From positions 37,464,150 to 37,528,149 of the forward strand of contig CM051514.1 of assembly GCA_028015205.1 (NCBI GenBank): 64,000 nucleotides of DNA. The letters are read 5' to 3'. A model generated the notes under the pieces. The model saw only the letters and a list, made by a program, of their open reading frames with translations, was not told the DNA's origin and did no database searches. This document shows positions 1-12,597 of this stretch, one piece after another. The position numbers and the translations under genes were made by a program. Positions within the stretch are counted from its first letter, which is position 1. The number at the start of each line of letters is the position of its first letter. The DNA comes from Mytilisepta virgata (Eukaryota; Mollusca; Bivalvia; Mytilida; Mytilidae).

Positions 1-291
1 CTGGGACATTTCGGTACTGAGACATTTCGGTACTAGAAAAAAAATTATTGTTGACAATTGCTTATTGTTTGTATACATTTTTTCCCAACAGAGAATGTGT
101 TTTTGTGTTATTTATCAATAAAATGATATATGAACTGTTATAAAATCACAACTGATCTGAGTTTTCATTATGTACTTTTCACTATAAAGAAATATAAAAA
201 TTTGTTATAAATCATGAGATACTGAGAAATCATGGAAACTCAGAATTTTCTTATAAAATTGGGTGGACTACTAGACACCTTATTCTTCAAA

Positions 292-758
292 ATGGCTAAA
301 GAATGTAGTGACTGCCATAATGAAGTCAAGACAAGAGGCTGTGCAGTGTCAGTGTGCGTGTTGGCAGCATAGAACATGTAATACTGGTAAGTAAGTATTA
401 TCTTTTACTAAAAGATATTATTCTTGCTCCTGGCAGGTCCATTACTTAAACTATCCAGACATATGAGGAACATAATATGTAGTTTAATAGCAAAGAAAAT
501 ACTTATTTCTCATATATTTGATAATTTCTATACTAAGTTTTCTTTATTGGTTTTACTTTTGAAAGAAGTGTTAAACTCTTAATGTATTCATAATTTCCCA
601 TAGCTGTCTTAAAAGTTTATTATAATATAATATTATGAATTTTTACGAAGACTGTATTTTATTAAAATATACGTTATTTTCAGGGATTTCCAGAGCATTG
701 TTAGAGCTTTTCAAAGAGGCAGCTGACATCCCAATGCAGCTTAGACTAGTATCCCAGG
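292..758 (+). pseudogene. Two-exon remnant of a Cys-rich (PHD-like) zinc-finger gene
   Basis: An ATG at 292 opens a frame with a C-x2-C pair (ECSDCHNEV) that stops at 370-372. In the next frame the segment from about 330 to 386 reads QCQCACWQHRTCNTG, the kind of Cys-Trp-His-Cys core seen in PHD-like fingers. It ends in a good donor (gtaagt at 387). An acceptor (ttttcag) at 683 leads into an exon that continues in phase to ISRALLELFKEAAD and a second donor near 759. Both splice sites are intact but the finger is split over two frames, so this is a relic. The family assignment is inferred from the Cys/His spacing only. Confidence 0.4.
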
Positions 759-1272
759 GTAAGCTGTAACGGTTTTAAAATAGTTCTGTTAATATTGTGT
801 ATTTTGTTTTTGTGTGTGCATAACTGCATATTGTTTTAAAATAGTGCTGTATTTATGTGTACATGAAACTGTATTGAAATATTGCTATTAAATATTTAAA
901 ACGATTATTTTCTTTCTTTTTATTATGAGTGATGTACACCTCTGAGGAGCCAAAAATTTCTACATGTTCTAGTATTAAACTTTTTTTTGTGAACCTGATA
1001 TTTAGGTTTATATGACTGTAAGAAAGTAATTTATGAACAAAAAAATCATATGGTGGTGGACTTCCTTTTTTGCTACGGTCATTTGAAAGTACCCTATTTT
1101 TTATGATTTTCCCATTTTTCATCAATTTTTACCCATTCTGGGCTACATGTATTATCATGAAAAAATTAACCCTTCCACTATTAAACTTTTTTTTATACTT
1201 TCCCTAAAGATGAAGTGGACCAAAATGAATAAATTTAACTTAAAATAAAATGCTCCGCTGGGCGCAGCTAGA
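759..1272. other. AT-rich intergenic stretch, no gene seen
   Basis: Between the zinc-finger remnant and the repeat element I see only AT-rich sequence with short homopolymers. The 853-1125 minus frame has no recognisable domain and is read as chance. The first 36 bases of the window contain a short direct repeat (gacatttcggtact twice); the rest of 1-291 is likewise featureless. Confidence 0.5.
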
Positions 1273-2413
1273 TACGACCGCAGATGTCGAACCCTGAATA
1301 GTTGGGGCAATTATGAACACAACATTCAAGCTTGATACAATACTGAATTTGGATTGTGAATAAATATTTGACACAGCATAGGTTTCTGACACAGAATGAA
1401 TGTTATCTAAGAACTTAAAAATTTTTAATTTACCTATTCAAACCATATCAGTATTATTTGTTTTTATATATAAATCAGATATAACCAATTTAAAATTGGG
1501 CACACATATCAATTTCTTGCTATTGCGCAATACTGTGCAATTGAAGATTTCTTGCTATTGCGCAATACTGTACAATTGAAAATTTCTTGAAATATTTGAC
1601 ACATAATACGTTTCTGACACCGAATAACTGAAATCAAAGAACTCAGAATTGGTCATATGATTTCAATTTATATTAAATTTTTTGCTTCTTGTGCAATACA
1701 ATATGCTTTGGAGAATTGACCCCCCCCCCCAAAAAAAAAATAATAATTTACCCCTTTTTTTAGCTTTTGTGCAATACACTATGAAGTTGCACATTGACCC
1801 CCCCTCCCAAAAAAAAAAAAAAAAACAATAAAATTTATTGTAACCCCCACTTTTTTTGCTAAAAAGATTAGAAATATTCTTTTTAATTTATGAAATATGA
1901 AATGAGAAAAAAATTGCCCCCTCCCCAATTTCTCATTTACCCCCCCTAATTTTGTTTTCAACCCCCCCCCCCCCCATTTCTTTATACTTTGCAACCATAA
2001 CATCCCATTTAAATACACCATAACATATTAAAATAGAAAATGACATCATAGTCATGGATGGCAAATTTTAAATATACATAATTTAAAAGCAGTTTAGATG
2101 AGATAAACAAAAAAGCTTCATCAGCTCATTTTATATTGGCAAATTTCCAATGGAATTTGTTAATAATAAAGTTTTGATAACAGGGCACACATATCAATTT
2201 CTTGCTATTGCGCAATACTGTGCAATTGAAAATTTCTTCAAATATTTGACACATAATAGGTTTCTGACACAGAATAACTGAAATCAAAGAACTTAGAATT
2301 GGTCATATGATTTGAATTTATATTCAATTTTTTGCTTCTTGTGCAATACAATATGCTGTGGAGAATTGCCCCCCCCCCCCCCAAAAAAAAAAAAAATTTA
2401 CCCCTTTTTTAGC

Positions 2414-3197
2414 TTTAATTTTGGACCCCGATTTGGACCAACTTGAAAACTGGGCCCATAATAAAAAAACTAAGTACATGTTTAGATTCAGCATATCAAA
2501 GAACCCCAAGAATTCAATTTTTGTTAAAATCAAACAAAGTTTAATTTTGGACCCTTTGGACCTTAATGTAGACCAATTTGAAAACGGGACCAAAAATTAA
2601 GAATCTAAATGCATGGTTAGATTCGGCATATCAAAGAACCCCAATTGTTCAATTTTCGATGAAATCAAACAAAGTTTAATTTTGGACCCCGATTTGGACC
2701 AACTTGAAAACTGGGCCCATAATAAAAAAACTAAGTACATGTTTAGATTCAGCATATCAAAGAACCCAAAGAATTCAATTTTTGTTAAAATCAAACAAAG
2801 TTTAATTTTGGACCCTTTGGACCTTAATGTAGACCAATTTGAAAACGGGACCAAAAATTAAGAATCTAAATGCACGGTTAGATTCGGCATATCAAAGAAC
2901 CCCAATAGTTCAATTTTCGATGAAATCAAACAAAGTTTAATTTTGGACCCCGATTTGGACCAACTTGAAAACTGGGCCCATAATAAAAAAAACTAAGTAC
3001 ATGTTTAGATTCAACATATCAAAGAACCCAAAGAATTCAATTTTTGTTAAAATCAAACTAAGTTTAATTTTGGACCCTTTGGACCTTAATGTAGACCAAT
3101 TTGAAAACGGGACCAAAAATTAAGAATCTAAATGCACAGTTAGATTCGGCATATCAAAGAACCCCAATAGTTAAATTTTCAATGAAAACAAACAAAG
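2414..3197. repeat. Tandem array, three units of about 261 bp
   Basis: Units starting 'tttaattttggacc' begin at 2414, 2675 and 2936, with a partial fourth at about 3198. Each unit contains two related halves: one with 'ccccgatttggaccaacttg', the other with 'ccctttggaccttaatgtag'. Open frames seen on both strands here simply follow the repeat and have no recognisable protein content. Confidence 0.85.
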
Positions 3198-3676
3198 TTT
3201 AATTTTGGACCCTTTTGGCCCCTAATTCCTAAACTGTTAGGGCCAAAACTCCAAAAATCAATCCCAACCTTCCTTTTGTGGTCATAAACCTTGTGTTCAA
3301 ATTTCATAGATTTCTATTTACTTATACTAAAGTTATTGTGCAAAAACCAAGAAAAATGCTTATTTGGGCCCTTTTTTAGCCCCTAATTCCTAAACTGTTG
3401 GGACCAAAACTCCCAAAAACAATCCCAACCTTCCTTTTGTGGTCATAAACCTTGTGTTAAAATTTCATAGATTTCTATTTACTTATACTAGAGTTATTGT
3501 GCGAAAACCAAGAAAAATGCTTATTGGGCCCTTTTTTGGCCCCTGATTCTTAAACTGTTGGGACCAAAACTCCCAAAATCAATCCCAACCTTCCTTTTGT
3601 GGTCATAAACCTTGTGTTTAAATTTCATAGATTTCTATTAACTTATACTAAAGTTATAGTGCGAAAACCAAATGTC
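3198..3676. repeat. Tandem array, three units of about 160 bp
   Basis: Three successive units contain 'cccctaattcctaaactgtt', then 'tcccaaccttccttttgtgg' and 'catagatttctatttactta'. They differ by scattered substitutions. The array leads directly into the GAC-rich tract and terminal hairpin of the same element. Confidence 0.8.
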
Positions 3677-3727
3677 TTCGGACGACGACGCTGACGACGG
3701 ACGACGACGACGCCAAGGGCATACCAA

Positions 3728-3758
3728 TATACGACCCCAAAAATTTTGCGGTCGTATA
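3728..3758. repeat. 31-base terminal palindrome (hairpin)
   Basis: The arms tatacgacc and ggtcgtata enclose caaaaattttg with single opposed C mismatches, so the whole stretch is an almost perfect inverted repeat. It lies at the right edge of the 2.5-kb element and contains the copy of the sequence that pairs with the left end. Confidence 0.75.
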
Positions 3759-3831
3759 AAAACTACTTATTGTAAGTACATAATTTTTTCACAGAGTTTA
3801 GTTGGATTATAATATTTTTTGAATTCATTAA

Positions 3832-4058
3832 GGGACGAGATCAAAAGTTCAATGTCGGATAAAAAACTTAATTCAAATAGTTTGGGGGTGGGGGGGTAAA
3901 AATCACTGCAAGTTTTGTTATCCGACATCGATTTTTGAATATGCCCGTGTTGGTCAATCAATTTTTCCCAAATTAAGTTAAGAGGGGGGTGGGGGGGTCA
4001 GTAAAAAAACTATGTGAATTAAGTTTTTTATCCGACATTGAACTTTTGATCTCGTCCC
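3832..4058. mobile_element. Harbinger-like MITE, 227 bp, with TAA target duplication
   Basis: Long terminal inverted repeats begin GGGACGAGATC and extend about 43 bases on each side (left 3832-3874, right about 4016-4058), through 'gttcaatgtcgg' and 'taaaaaacttaattca'. TAA flanks both ends (3829-3831 and 4059-4061), the 3-bp TWA duplication typical of PIF/Harbinger elements. The centre has G-rich runs and no coding sequence. Confidence 0.75.
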
Positions 4059-4061
4059 TAA

Positions 4062-5217
4062 TATATTCCACTTATCACATGTTTTGGAAATAATTCCTGA
4101 ACGAGATTTCAACCAGACTGAAACATCAGAAGAATACATCCTTAAGGTACAGAGATGTCAATCAAATTATTCCTACTACTATGCCGGCTAAGACATTTCA
4201 ACAACATGGCGGCATCCATGAGAAATCTCGTTCTGCTATTGCTTCCGATGTGATTACGTGAATAGAGATTATCTTGAACAAAATAAGTTATTTATGGACT
4301 TACCTCAACTTTTTTAACATTCAGTGTCATGAAATTAGAAATAAATATAAAAGAATCCACCTGGAACCAAATTTGACAAGAAAAAAAGATCATCTTAGAT
4401 GAAGATGCAAATGTCACATTTTCCTGCCACGGTAACAGGGAAAATCGGCCCATGGACCACAAAGCCCAGGACAACTCGGACAGTGTTATCGGGCAATGTC
4501 ATCAGACAACTTGGACTGTGTGAAGTAACAACATTTCTACTGATAAACTTATTTTGAAGTGAGATTGTTACGCCATTATGATGTTTTCACTAAATATTGA
4601 GAAAGCAAGCGTAAAAACTTGCTTGCTTTCCAGGTTGCACCTGTTTCATATTAAATCTTTAGGTAAAATAAACTGAGGTGAAAATATGATACAAACTAGT
4701 ACCCCTCCTGTTATATTCAACAGATAATTTGTGTTCGCTGTCAAAACATTCATGAATTAGTGTGTGTTGACATCCAAATACCCCAATTAAGGTATACCAT
4801 TATACCTAAATTAATTGATGAATTGTATAATAAATTAATATCTTTTAAATATTGCTTTGAGCCTTTGTATCTTTTAAATGTAATTATATTCTGCCTACTT
4901 TGTATCATGACAGTTAATTAGGCCTAAAGATTATCTAGTCAAAAAAGATATGTGAATACACAAAAAAGACTCTTGGTATGATGATTCACAGTTGGAACTT
5001 GGAGCCCCAACTTAGTTGACAAACAACACCATACCTTTTTTTACCCATTTTATACACCTAATTCTGAACTGATACAGGAATCGGAGTAGAGTGAATAAAA
5101 AAATACCGTGAATATAAATATAGGATATTCTTACTGTTTTGCAATCATAAATCTTGTACTTCCGGTTCAATATCGAAAATTATCATTCTTCCTAAATTGT
5201 GCCAGAATTTACCTTCG
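4062..5217. other. Intergenic region upstream of RPL37A, no gene seen
   Basis: About 1.15 kb of AT-rich DNA with no convincing coding frame, splice pair or repeat. Its right-hand end must hold the RPL37A core promoter, but I see no TATA box at a suitable distance from the first exon. Ribosomal protein promoters usually lack one. Confidence 0.5.
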
Positions 5218-5222
5218 TCGAT

Positions 5223-5242
5223 CCTTTTCCGCTTCCTCTTCC
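5223..5242 (+). promoter_or_regulatory. Polypyrimidine (TOP-like) tract at RPL37A start
   Basis: An unbroken C/T run interrupted by one G (ccttttccgcttcctcttcc) lies 19 bases before the ATG. Ribosomal protein mRNAs begin with a 5' terminal oligopyrimidine tract that links translation to growth signalling. The exact transcription start within it is not determined. Confidence 0.55.
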
Positions 5243-5260
5243 AACCAAAATCTAGTGAAA

Positions 5261-8039
5261 ATGGTATGAACTTACAGAATCGGCTTTCAATCTAATGTCA
5301 TCTGTTGTCTGATTTTCAAATTTCTCAATGAAACAATAAAAAATGATATCAAAGTATGGTTTAAATTTAGTCTTGCTATGTTAGGTAAATCAACTACCCC
5401 TCAATTGATTAAAACAGGCCTCACTTGTATGAAATGTGAACTAGTTAATAGTGTTAAACAAGTTTATTTTGTTCAATCAGAAAAAATACTCGAATTTGAG
5501 AATGACGAATCTGCATGAACCCTGATAATATGCGAAATGTGTTTTAAACGCCTTTAACGGTCAAAGCCTTACAAAATGACTTGCTCCTGACTTTCTACTC
5601 AAGTCTCAAATCTGTATTGATTGAAATAAATCATGAAGAGGATTGTCCAGGTTATTTTCGTGTACAGGTGTTGTAATGAACAGGACACACTAGCCCAGAG
5701 CGTTTCCATACTTAAAATTTACTAGTTAAGAGCTTATATGGTAAAGAAAGTTCCAAGTTTGGGTACATGTATAAGCATTTGGTCAATAGTCAATAGCCCT
5801 AGTAACTGGCTAGTTTGCGATTATATTAGCAGGGGCAGAGACACATTGTTTAATATGTCTCCAGCTGGGGCTAATGCTATTTTCAGTCCCTAAAACATTA
5901 TTGACATTAATTGATCAATGTTTTTTCACGGAGCATGCTCATTTTTCAATATAATGAAACAGGAATTATCTTAACATGTTTACAACCCTGTATGCAAGAT
6001 AAGAGTGGGAATACCAGTATTACAGGGGATTCCTGTGAAATTGTTGATCAGATTTTTTTTTTTGAAAATGTGCTTTTGAAACAATGAATATGTTTTTTGT
6101 TAATACATAATATAACACAAAGATCAACAGGTTCATTTCCAGAATTTTGTGGTTGAACAACACAAATAATTCATTAATGAATTTATGAGTTGTATATATG
6201 GTCACTTTTAGATTTTAGGTATTTAAGATAATTATGAACTTTGATGATCTTTCCCTCCTTTTTGGCTTGTATGTTGTATCCTTTATACAGTTTTCTGCCC
6301 TTATAGGGCCCTTTGATTGGAAATAAAATGTTAGTTAAAGTTTTAGGTAAGATTCATGTGCTATTGATGTTTTAAAGTGTAGAAAATTAATACGATTTTG
6401 CATTTGAACATAAAATGTCAATTTCACTAAAATATTTTAAAGCACTTGAAATACATTTTGTAAATTAATCCCCATTTAAGGTACATGATCGGTTGAGGAG
6501 TTACCTCATTTGAGTGCTAGCCCTTTTTGTCCAAGAGGAACTATCAGACTTACCTATGTTGCAGTCGGAGCAGTCAATTTGTAAGTTATCTCAAGAATAT
6601 TCAAAGAAAAAACCTTTTTTTTTCAGGCAAAGAGAACAAGAAAGGTTGGCATAACTGGGAAGTATGGTACCAGATACGGTGCTTCGTTGAGGAAGACCAT
6701 CAAAAAGATGGAAGTCGAACAACACTCCAAGTACACATGTCATTTTTGTGGAAAGGTAAGTCCTCATTTAAAAATAAAACTGGATAATGCAATTTGATTA
6801 TATTAAATGATGTCAATTTCAGTCATATGAATGATCTGATATGAGTTTCGGTGCACTGGATTTTAAATTTAAAGCATATTTCCAAGTTGGAATGATCACT
6901 AAAATATTAAGTTGACAGTATTTTTTCAAGAATTGTGCAAATACAAGACAAGTGATCATGAAATAAATCTCACTTTTAGATTAACATTACAATATTCTGA
7001 AAGATTAAAAATAATAATTTTGATATTGAATTTTTTAGTTGGAATGTGAAAAAAATGTTGATGTCGTTGAAAGATTGACAAGTGTATTATTTTAATAGGA
7101 TAGTATGAGAAGAAAGGCTGTTGGAATCTGGCATTGCACAAGTTGTATGAAAACTGTAGCTGGTGGAGCTTGGATTTATAGGTAAACTATCTTGATACAT
7201 AATAAGTCACCTGTCAGTCATACCACAAAACAATTTCTTATGGGGGTGTAATGTTTAATGAAAAACCATGATAGGTTAATTTTTTTTCAAATTTAAATGT
7301 TGTACAAAATATTGACATTATTACTAAATTTCCTTTTTAATTTTGTTGACTGAAACAAAATTTCATTGGTTGAGTTTCAAAGGGAAAGTTGAAGGTCATT
7401 AGAAAGGATTTTTTCCTGTACAGAAAAAAATAGCACTTCGTAAACACTAAACAAGTGACCATGGATACAGAAAAAAATTTGGTAAAAATCAAATGCATTG
7501 TGATGATTATGTTTCTTAATGAGCAATATACTTTACAAAGTATACATGCCCTGATTGACCCATAATTTTGTCATTCAATAAACAATTGTTTTTTAACAGT
7601 TTTTAAAATATTTTTTAAATTATATAAAAAAAACCTGTAGACAAATTTTATACAAAACAGTTATCATGTATCAATAAAGAGAATGATATTCAACATTGTT
7701 TACCAACTTAGCCATGATTTAATAGCAAACTAATCCTTTTGGTCAGTTTTTAGAGGCTTACTGAAAAATATATACTTTTATAAATGGAAAAAAGAGGGGA
7801 GTATACATTAGTGTGACATTCTGTTATGTCATGCTTGCAGTTTATGGTTATTCAGTGATCAGCATCCATAGGGATGATTTAATGAATTTAAATACCAGTT
7901 TTCTGTTAAGTGAGTTTTTTGCAAAAATAGCACTCCAGTAACTAACTAATCAAATTATTTGTTTTGTACTTTCAGCACAAATGCTGCTGCCACAGTAAGA
8001 AGTGCAGTTAGACGTTTACGGGAAATGAAAGAATTATAA
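5261..8039 (+). CDS. RPL37A: 60S ribosomal protein L37a (four exons)
   Basis: Structural component of the large ribosomal subunit with a C4 zinc ribbon. Coding exons are 5261-5263 (ATG only), 6627-6755, 7099-7181 and 7976-8039, all bounded by GT-AG introns. The intron directly after the ATG matches the known vertebrate gene. The spliced frame gives 92 residues, the family length. It begins [19 protein letters not shown] and carries zinc ligands at C39, C42, C57 and C60 in TCHFCGK and WHCTSC. The C-terminus is RRLREMKEL. No disabling change is seen. It is flanked by unrelated mobile DNA and is the only clear housekeeping gene here. Intron 3 (7182-7975) and intron 1 (5264-6626) hold nothing else I can support. 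Confidence 0.97.
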
Positions 8040-8048
8040 ACAGCCAGA

Positions 8049-8054
8049 AATAAA
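8049..8054 (+). promoter_or_regulatory. AATAAA polyadenylation signal of RPL37A
   Basis: A canonical hexamer lies 10 bases after the stop codon, followed by a short A-run at about 8062. This implies a very short 3' UTR, as is usual for ribosomal protein mRNAs. Confidence 0.7.
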
Positions 8055-9909
8055 ACAGTGAAAAAAAATTTGTAGTGAATCAAGCCATTTTAATTCATCT
8101 GCTGCACTATTCCATGGTCCTTATTGCCATGACTTGAACCATTTATTGACCATCTGTCCAACAAAGATGTTGACATAATGATTAGAAACAATAGCATAAT
8201 GTCTGTAGTATATGTCCAGTGGACATATTTTTTGTCTTTGCTGAGAATATTTCTATTTCTTCCAATTTGATTCCAGTTTTAAAAAAAAATCTGATAATCT
8301 GTGGTAGTGGATGTCAGTGTTGCAGATACAGATATTAAGCTTTGTTTGCATTGGGTGTTTTATGCATCACCTTAATTGATCGGTTAGGTGTACTTGATTA
8401 GCATATTCCAAAACTTAGTATCTGTCAGCTTATGTTCAATAGGAAATTGTTATCTCCCTTAATGAAATTACCCAACCACTGAGGACCAATGGGAAATGAT
8501 TCCAGTAATCTCCCACTGACCCATATTTTTTGCATCGAGAAATTTAACAGTATTTCATATATTCATGTATATCAATGCTAAATCACATTTTTCAAACTTA
8601 AGAAAGTCTGGTAATCAGTTTCTCGAAATAAAAAGCTAAGTGTGGGCAGGTGGTTGTTTGGTCGATCAAGCATGTTAGCAATAACAGACTTTGATGAAGG
8701 AAAATTCATTATGCTATCATTCAGCAGGCACAGAATTGTCGGAAACGAGGCCTTTTTTCTAGGGGGGTGCCTGTTCAGAAAGCAAAGCGATGGAAGCACC
8801 ATATTAATGGTCTGCGCCCGTGCGTCACAGTAATTTATCAGCGCAATTCCTCTGGTCGCATTTTGTTTAAATTTTGCAGGACTGTTCTAGTTTAAACATT
8901 TTATTTACTCAAATAAGTTAAAAGGGATCAGACACAGTTTAAACAAACTTAGATCGTCTTCAACCCAGAGGACTGTTCCTCAATATATGTACTTGATCCT
9001 GTCTGACTTCAATTTTGATTTGACAAATTTTAGGGGAGTCATCGGACTTTAATGATTTTGTACATGTGCCAGTACAGGAACACTTTTGTGGATGCAACTT
9101 TATTTGTATTGTACTGTAATTTTGTTTAATTATATGTTGACATCCAAACTGTGCCACCATTTCAATAATACACATTGTGTACATCTTGTGGGGCTTCAAC
9201 TTTTCAATGCGTCGGGGGATATATGACTACGTGTAGCAGTCCTGTTTCAGGACATTTGCATTTACAAGAAAATGTAAAAATAATGGCTTTCATCGAGTCT
9301 GTTTTGAAGAATTTCTATTACATTTTTGCATATTCTGGTCTATGATTTATAGCTTTGGCCAGTAAGGAAATGGTGTTGCTCTTCCGAAAGTATAGGTGAC
9401 ACTTTAATGAAATTTGGTATATAGTTGTATTATCAGTAAATTCAAATAGCCTAGCACCTGAGAGGGGTTCATTGACATAAATAAAAAAAGAACCTGTGAT
9501 CTGTCAATGGTACTAACGGTAAATAAACCCCCAATAAAATGAAAGTAAAAATCTTCGTTTCGATGAACTGACATCAAATGCAAAAAAGATGTTGAGAATT
9601 CAAAATCCATGCATTATTCGAAAACGAACGGCAAAATTACAGACCAAATTGGTAACTAATTACCTTACCGCTGAATCTCCTTCCGTCCTTCAGGACAACC
9701 TCCATAGGAGTAACTATTGTGGTTTCATAATTAACCTCCACCATCCTGAATATAAACAGTTGTATGTACAATCTCTATACATTTTCCTATATACAATGTG
9801 TTCATTTTCTCTTGCGGTACGATGTTAATACTTTTTTAATCCAGTCTACAGTATTGGATAAAAGTCCATTTTCATCGAAATTTAAGGTCACGGCGTTAGT
9901 CATATCATA
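8055..9909. other. Intergenic stretch, no gene seen
   Basis: AT-rich DNA between RPL37A and the retrotransposon. Short frames on both strands (for example 8578-8833 and 8960-9199) overlap each other antisense and show no domain, codon bias or splice context. Confidence 0.5.
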
Positions 9910-10011
9910 CAGTATAGTGTGGAGAAACCCACGCTTACTGTAATTGAGTTAGGATTCGTTCACATTCAACTGAAATATCGCAGTATAATGTGGTGAGACC
10001 CACGCTTACTG
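9910..10011. repeat. Two hairpin-forming 31-base repeats (3' flank of the LINE)
   Basis: Copies at 9910-9940 and 9981-10011 share the arms CAGTA/TACTG and GTGTGG/CCCACGC around an AGAAA-type loop; the second copy has two or three substitutions. They lie just beyond the RT stop in the LINE's own orientation and match three further copies at 16043-16327. Confidence 0.75.
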
Positions 10012-10256
10012 CATATCAGTATACTTTTAAGATGGAATTGAGCTGATCCTTGTATTCACTAATTGTTTTTTTTTAATCGAAGTATAAGCGATTATCTTTT
10101 TAATTTAGCTTTCTTTTTCTCTTTTAGTTGGTTTATCGTTCTAGCCCTGATGGAATGTAAGACAAAACACAATTTTCGGGATATAAGTTCACATCTCTGC
10201 TCTATTTTCTTGTTTAAGATTACTTCTGGACAACGATATTTAATTTTCGTGCAGTC

Positions 10257-12344
10257 TTAAATTAATTGCAATCTAGTGTCTGTTGTCATGCTGTAAAACG
10301 ACATTGTGGTTTCTGTTATCAGATAGTCATCCAATTGGTTTAGAAATGGGTAACGTATATTTTCCAGAATTTTACACTTTAGTAGCAGATGTTCTATATC
10401 TTCGTCTTCTTCATCACGTAGCTTACACGTTGGAGATTCATACTTAGTAAAGCTTGCACGTTTTGCTTGTGTCATGTATGTTCCAGTGACCAGTTTAAGT
10501 TTTATTCCTATTGATAATGCCCCTTTTGATGGATTATTGTCATAATTCAAATCGATGATTGGATGACAATTTCTTGGTAATAATGCATCACAGTTCAGAT
10601 GAATTAGTGAGGAATAAAATCTACAATCATGAGTTATTCTCTGAATCCAATACGAGTCCATCTTTTTTCGTACCAATTTTTTCCATTCATATTTTCTTGG
10701 TGGATTATCTAGAAATTGAAAGATGTCACTAAATCCATATTTGTAAAGACGTTTTTTGGTAATAACATACCAACTGCTACTGTTGTCTAATTTAATATGT
10801 AGTTGTCTATATGCGAGTTGTTTCTCCATAGAGTTGTCATCTTGTCTGCATATATTGTTGAAAAGGGTTAGACATTTTGAATCAATTGATGCTTCTATTG
10901 GAAGTATACCCGAGATGATATAAATAGCTGGATCTGGGGTGTTTGGAGGAAGCGATAGAATTTTCTTCAGCAGTGATTTTTGAAACTTCTCTAATTTTTG
11001 CATATTTGATGGACCTGGTTGTAGTATTTCTAACCCATAAGTAAGAACTGGTTGAATGTATGTTTTGTAGATGGATATTGATGTTACTGGGTGTAGCCCG
11101 TTAGTTCCATGAAAACCAGCTGAGAGTAGACTATACGCGGTTTCGACGTGCTTTTGTGGTATTTTGTTCAACATGAAGTGTTTCTGATTTCATTCTTGAT
11201 GTTGATCGAATTATACCTAAATGTGTTGAACTGGCTACATTTGGCATTTCTTGGTTATTCAAGTTAAAAACACGACTATGATTGGTAACTTTTCTAGTTT
11301 TATTATCCACCTGAATGATGATACTTTTTTGCGGTTGTAACGTGTAGTGATGTAACTGGCTATATTGTAGAGCTTGATTAACTAGAATTGTAAGTCATAT
11401 GGATTGTCACTCAAAACTGCAATGTCATCTGCACATGCTACAGCATTAATGTTAATGTGACCGATCTTACATCCCTGAGCTGATCTTTCATATAGAGATA
11501 ATAAGTCTTCAATATATACTTTATATAAATCGGCACTTAATAATCCACCTTGTTTGACTCCTTGGTGCACTTTAAACTCTTTAGACAACTGGTTTTTCCA
11601 TTTGATGTTACAACTGGTGTTCAAATGCAGATCATCAATTAGTGACCAGGTTGCTGGGTCAATATCTAATAGGAATAATTTTCTCATTAGTATGTTTATG
11701 AGGACGACATCAAATGCTGATTTGGCATCAAGTAAAGCTATGTAGAAGGGACTGTTTTTATCACTATATTGTCTGTATACTTCTTCAAATATGACCGTTG
11801 CATTTAAAGGCGATGTGTTCGGGGTGAATCCCCTTTGTAATGGTGATTGTTTCTTCAGCAAAACTGGTCTAAAGTTAATTCTTGCAATATATTCTAAGAT
11901 TTTACATAGTATAGGTAGAACCACAATTCCTCTGTAATTTTTTGATTCGTTTTTGTTTCCTTTGTTCTTGAATATAGGAGATAATAATCCTAACTTAATA
12001 ACTTCAGGTATTAATTTGTTTTGTAATATAATTTTGACCAAAGTAAGTAAATAATCCGTGAAGTCATCTCCTGCATATAATATATGTTAAATAGATAAGA
12101 CAAAAATATCTTCCGATTTTCCAGTGTTAATTGCCTTAATGGCTTCCAAAAGTTCCGATCTTGATACTGTTCTAGGCGGTACTTGGTCGCATATAGTTTT
12201 AATTGCTTTATAGTCCAGTTCACATAGGTGTTGATGTTTGCCGTCATATGCTGTGTTTGGAATAGGTTCGGCTAGGGTTTTGAAATGTTCATGCCAACCT
12301 TCAATTACTTCCTCATGTTCATACTTTTTATTTGCAACATGCAA
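10257..12344 (-). pseudogene. LINE reverse transcriptase, broken
   Basis: Reverse transcriptase for target-primed retrotransposition. Successive frames carry the expected motif order: LGLLSPIFKNKGNKNESKNY (finger region), QRGF, ALLDAKSAFDVV (first catalytic Asp), VKQGGLLS and ACADDIAVLS (the ADD core, with Cys in place of the usual Tyr). A distal frame (11174-10257) holds the thumb and C-terminal region with a Cys/His cluster (PTCKLRD...EDIEHLLLKC) common at the end of LINE ORF2. The protein is spread over at least three frames: 12344-12087, 12041-11382 and 11174-10257. It therefore cannot be made as one polypeptide. Confidence 0.8.
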
Positions 12345-12597
12345 GTCATTAATAAAGATGTTTTTATTATTTCTTTGCTTCTTTATAAGTTGGTAAAATA
12401 ATCTCTTATCTTGCGTGTTTGCAGTTATTATTCTGTCTCTTTCTATGTGTTTACGTTTGTTTTCTTCTTTTCGTATTTCAGATCTGAATATTTTCCTAGT
12501 TTCATTTTACATTCTAACTGAAGGATGTTCGGGGTAATTTGGTCTACCTGCGTCTTTCCATATTTTATATGCTGTTTTGTTTTGGTGCAAACTGTCT

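Larger units (their letters stand above)
1273..3758. mobile_element. Non-autonomous repeat element with short inverted ends, about 2.5 kb
   Basis: The left end carries tacgaccgca (1273-1282) and the right end its reverse complement tgcggtcgta (3747-3756). The interior has no coding capacity. It consists of a duplicated 'cacacatatcaatttcttgctattgcgc' type module (about 1490-1750 and 2183-2400), poly-C/poly-A tracts, two tandem arrays, a GAC-rich tract (about 3677-3714) and a terminal hairpin. Short inverted ends plus a 3' hairpin would suit a Helitron-like (HLE2) non-autonomous element. No transposase is present and no clear target duplication was found, so the class is uncertain. Confidence 0.5.

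Noticed and set aside
2324..2861. Repeated frames of 80-90 codons on both strands
   Set aside because: They are translations of the 261-bp tandem array; identical shadows occur on both strands.
7495..7560. Possible C/D snoRNA in RPL37A intron 3 (gtgatga ... ctga)
   Set aside because: The boxes are present by chance spacing, but there is no terminal stem pairing and no D'/C' arrangement.
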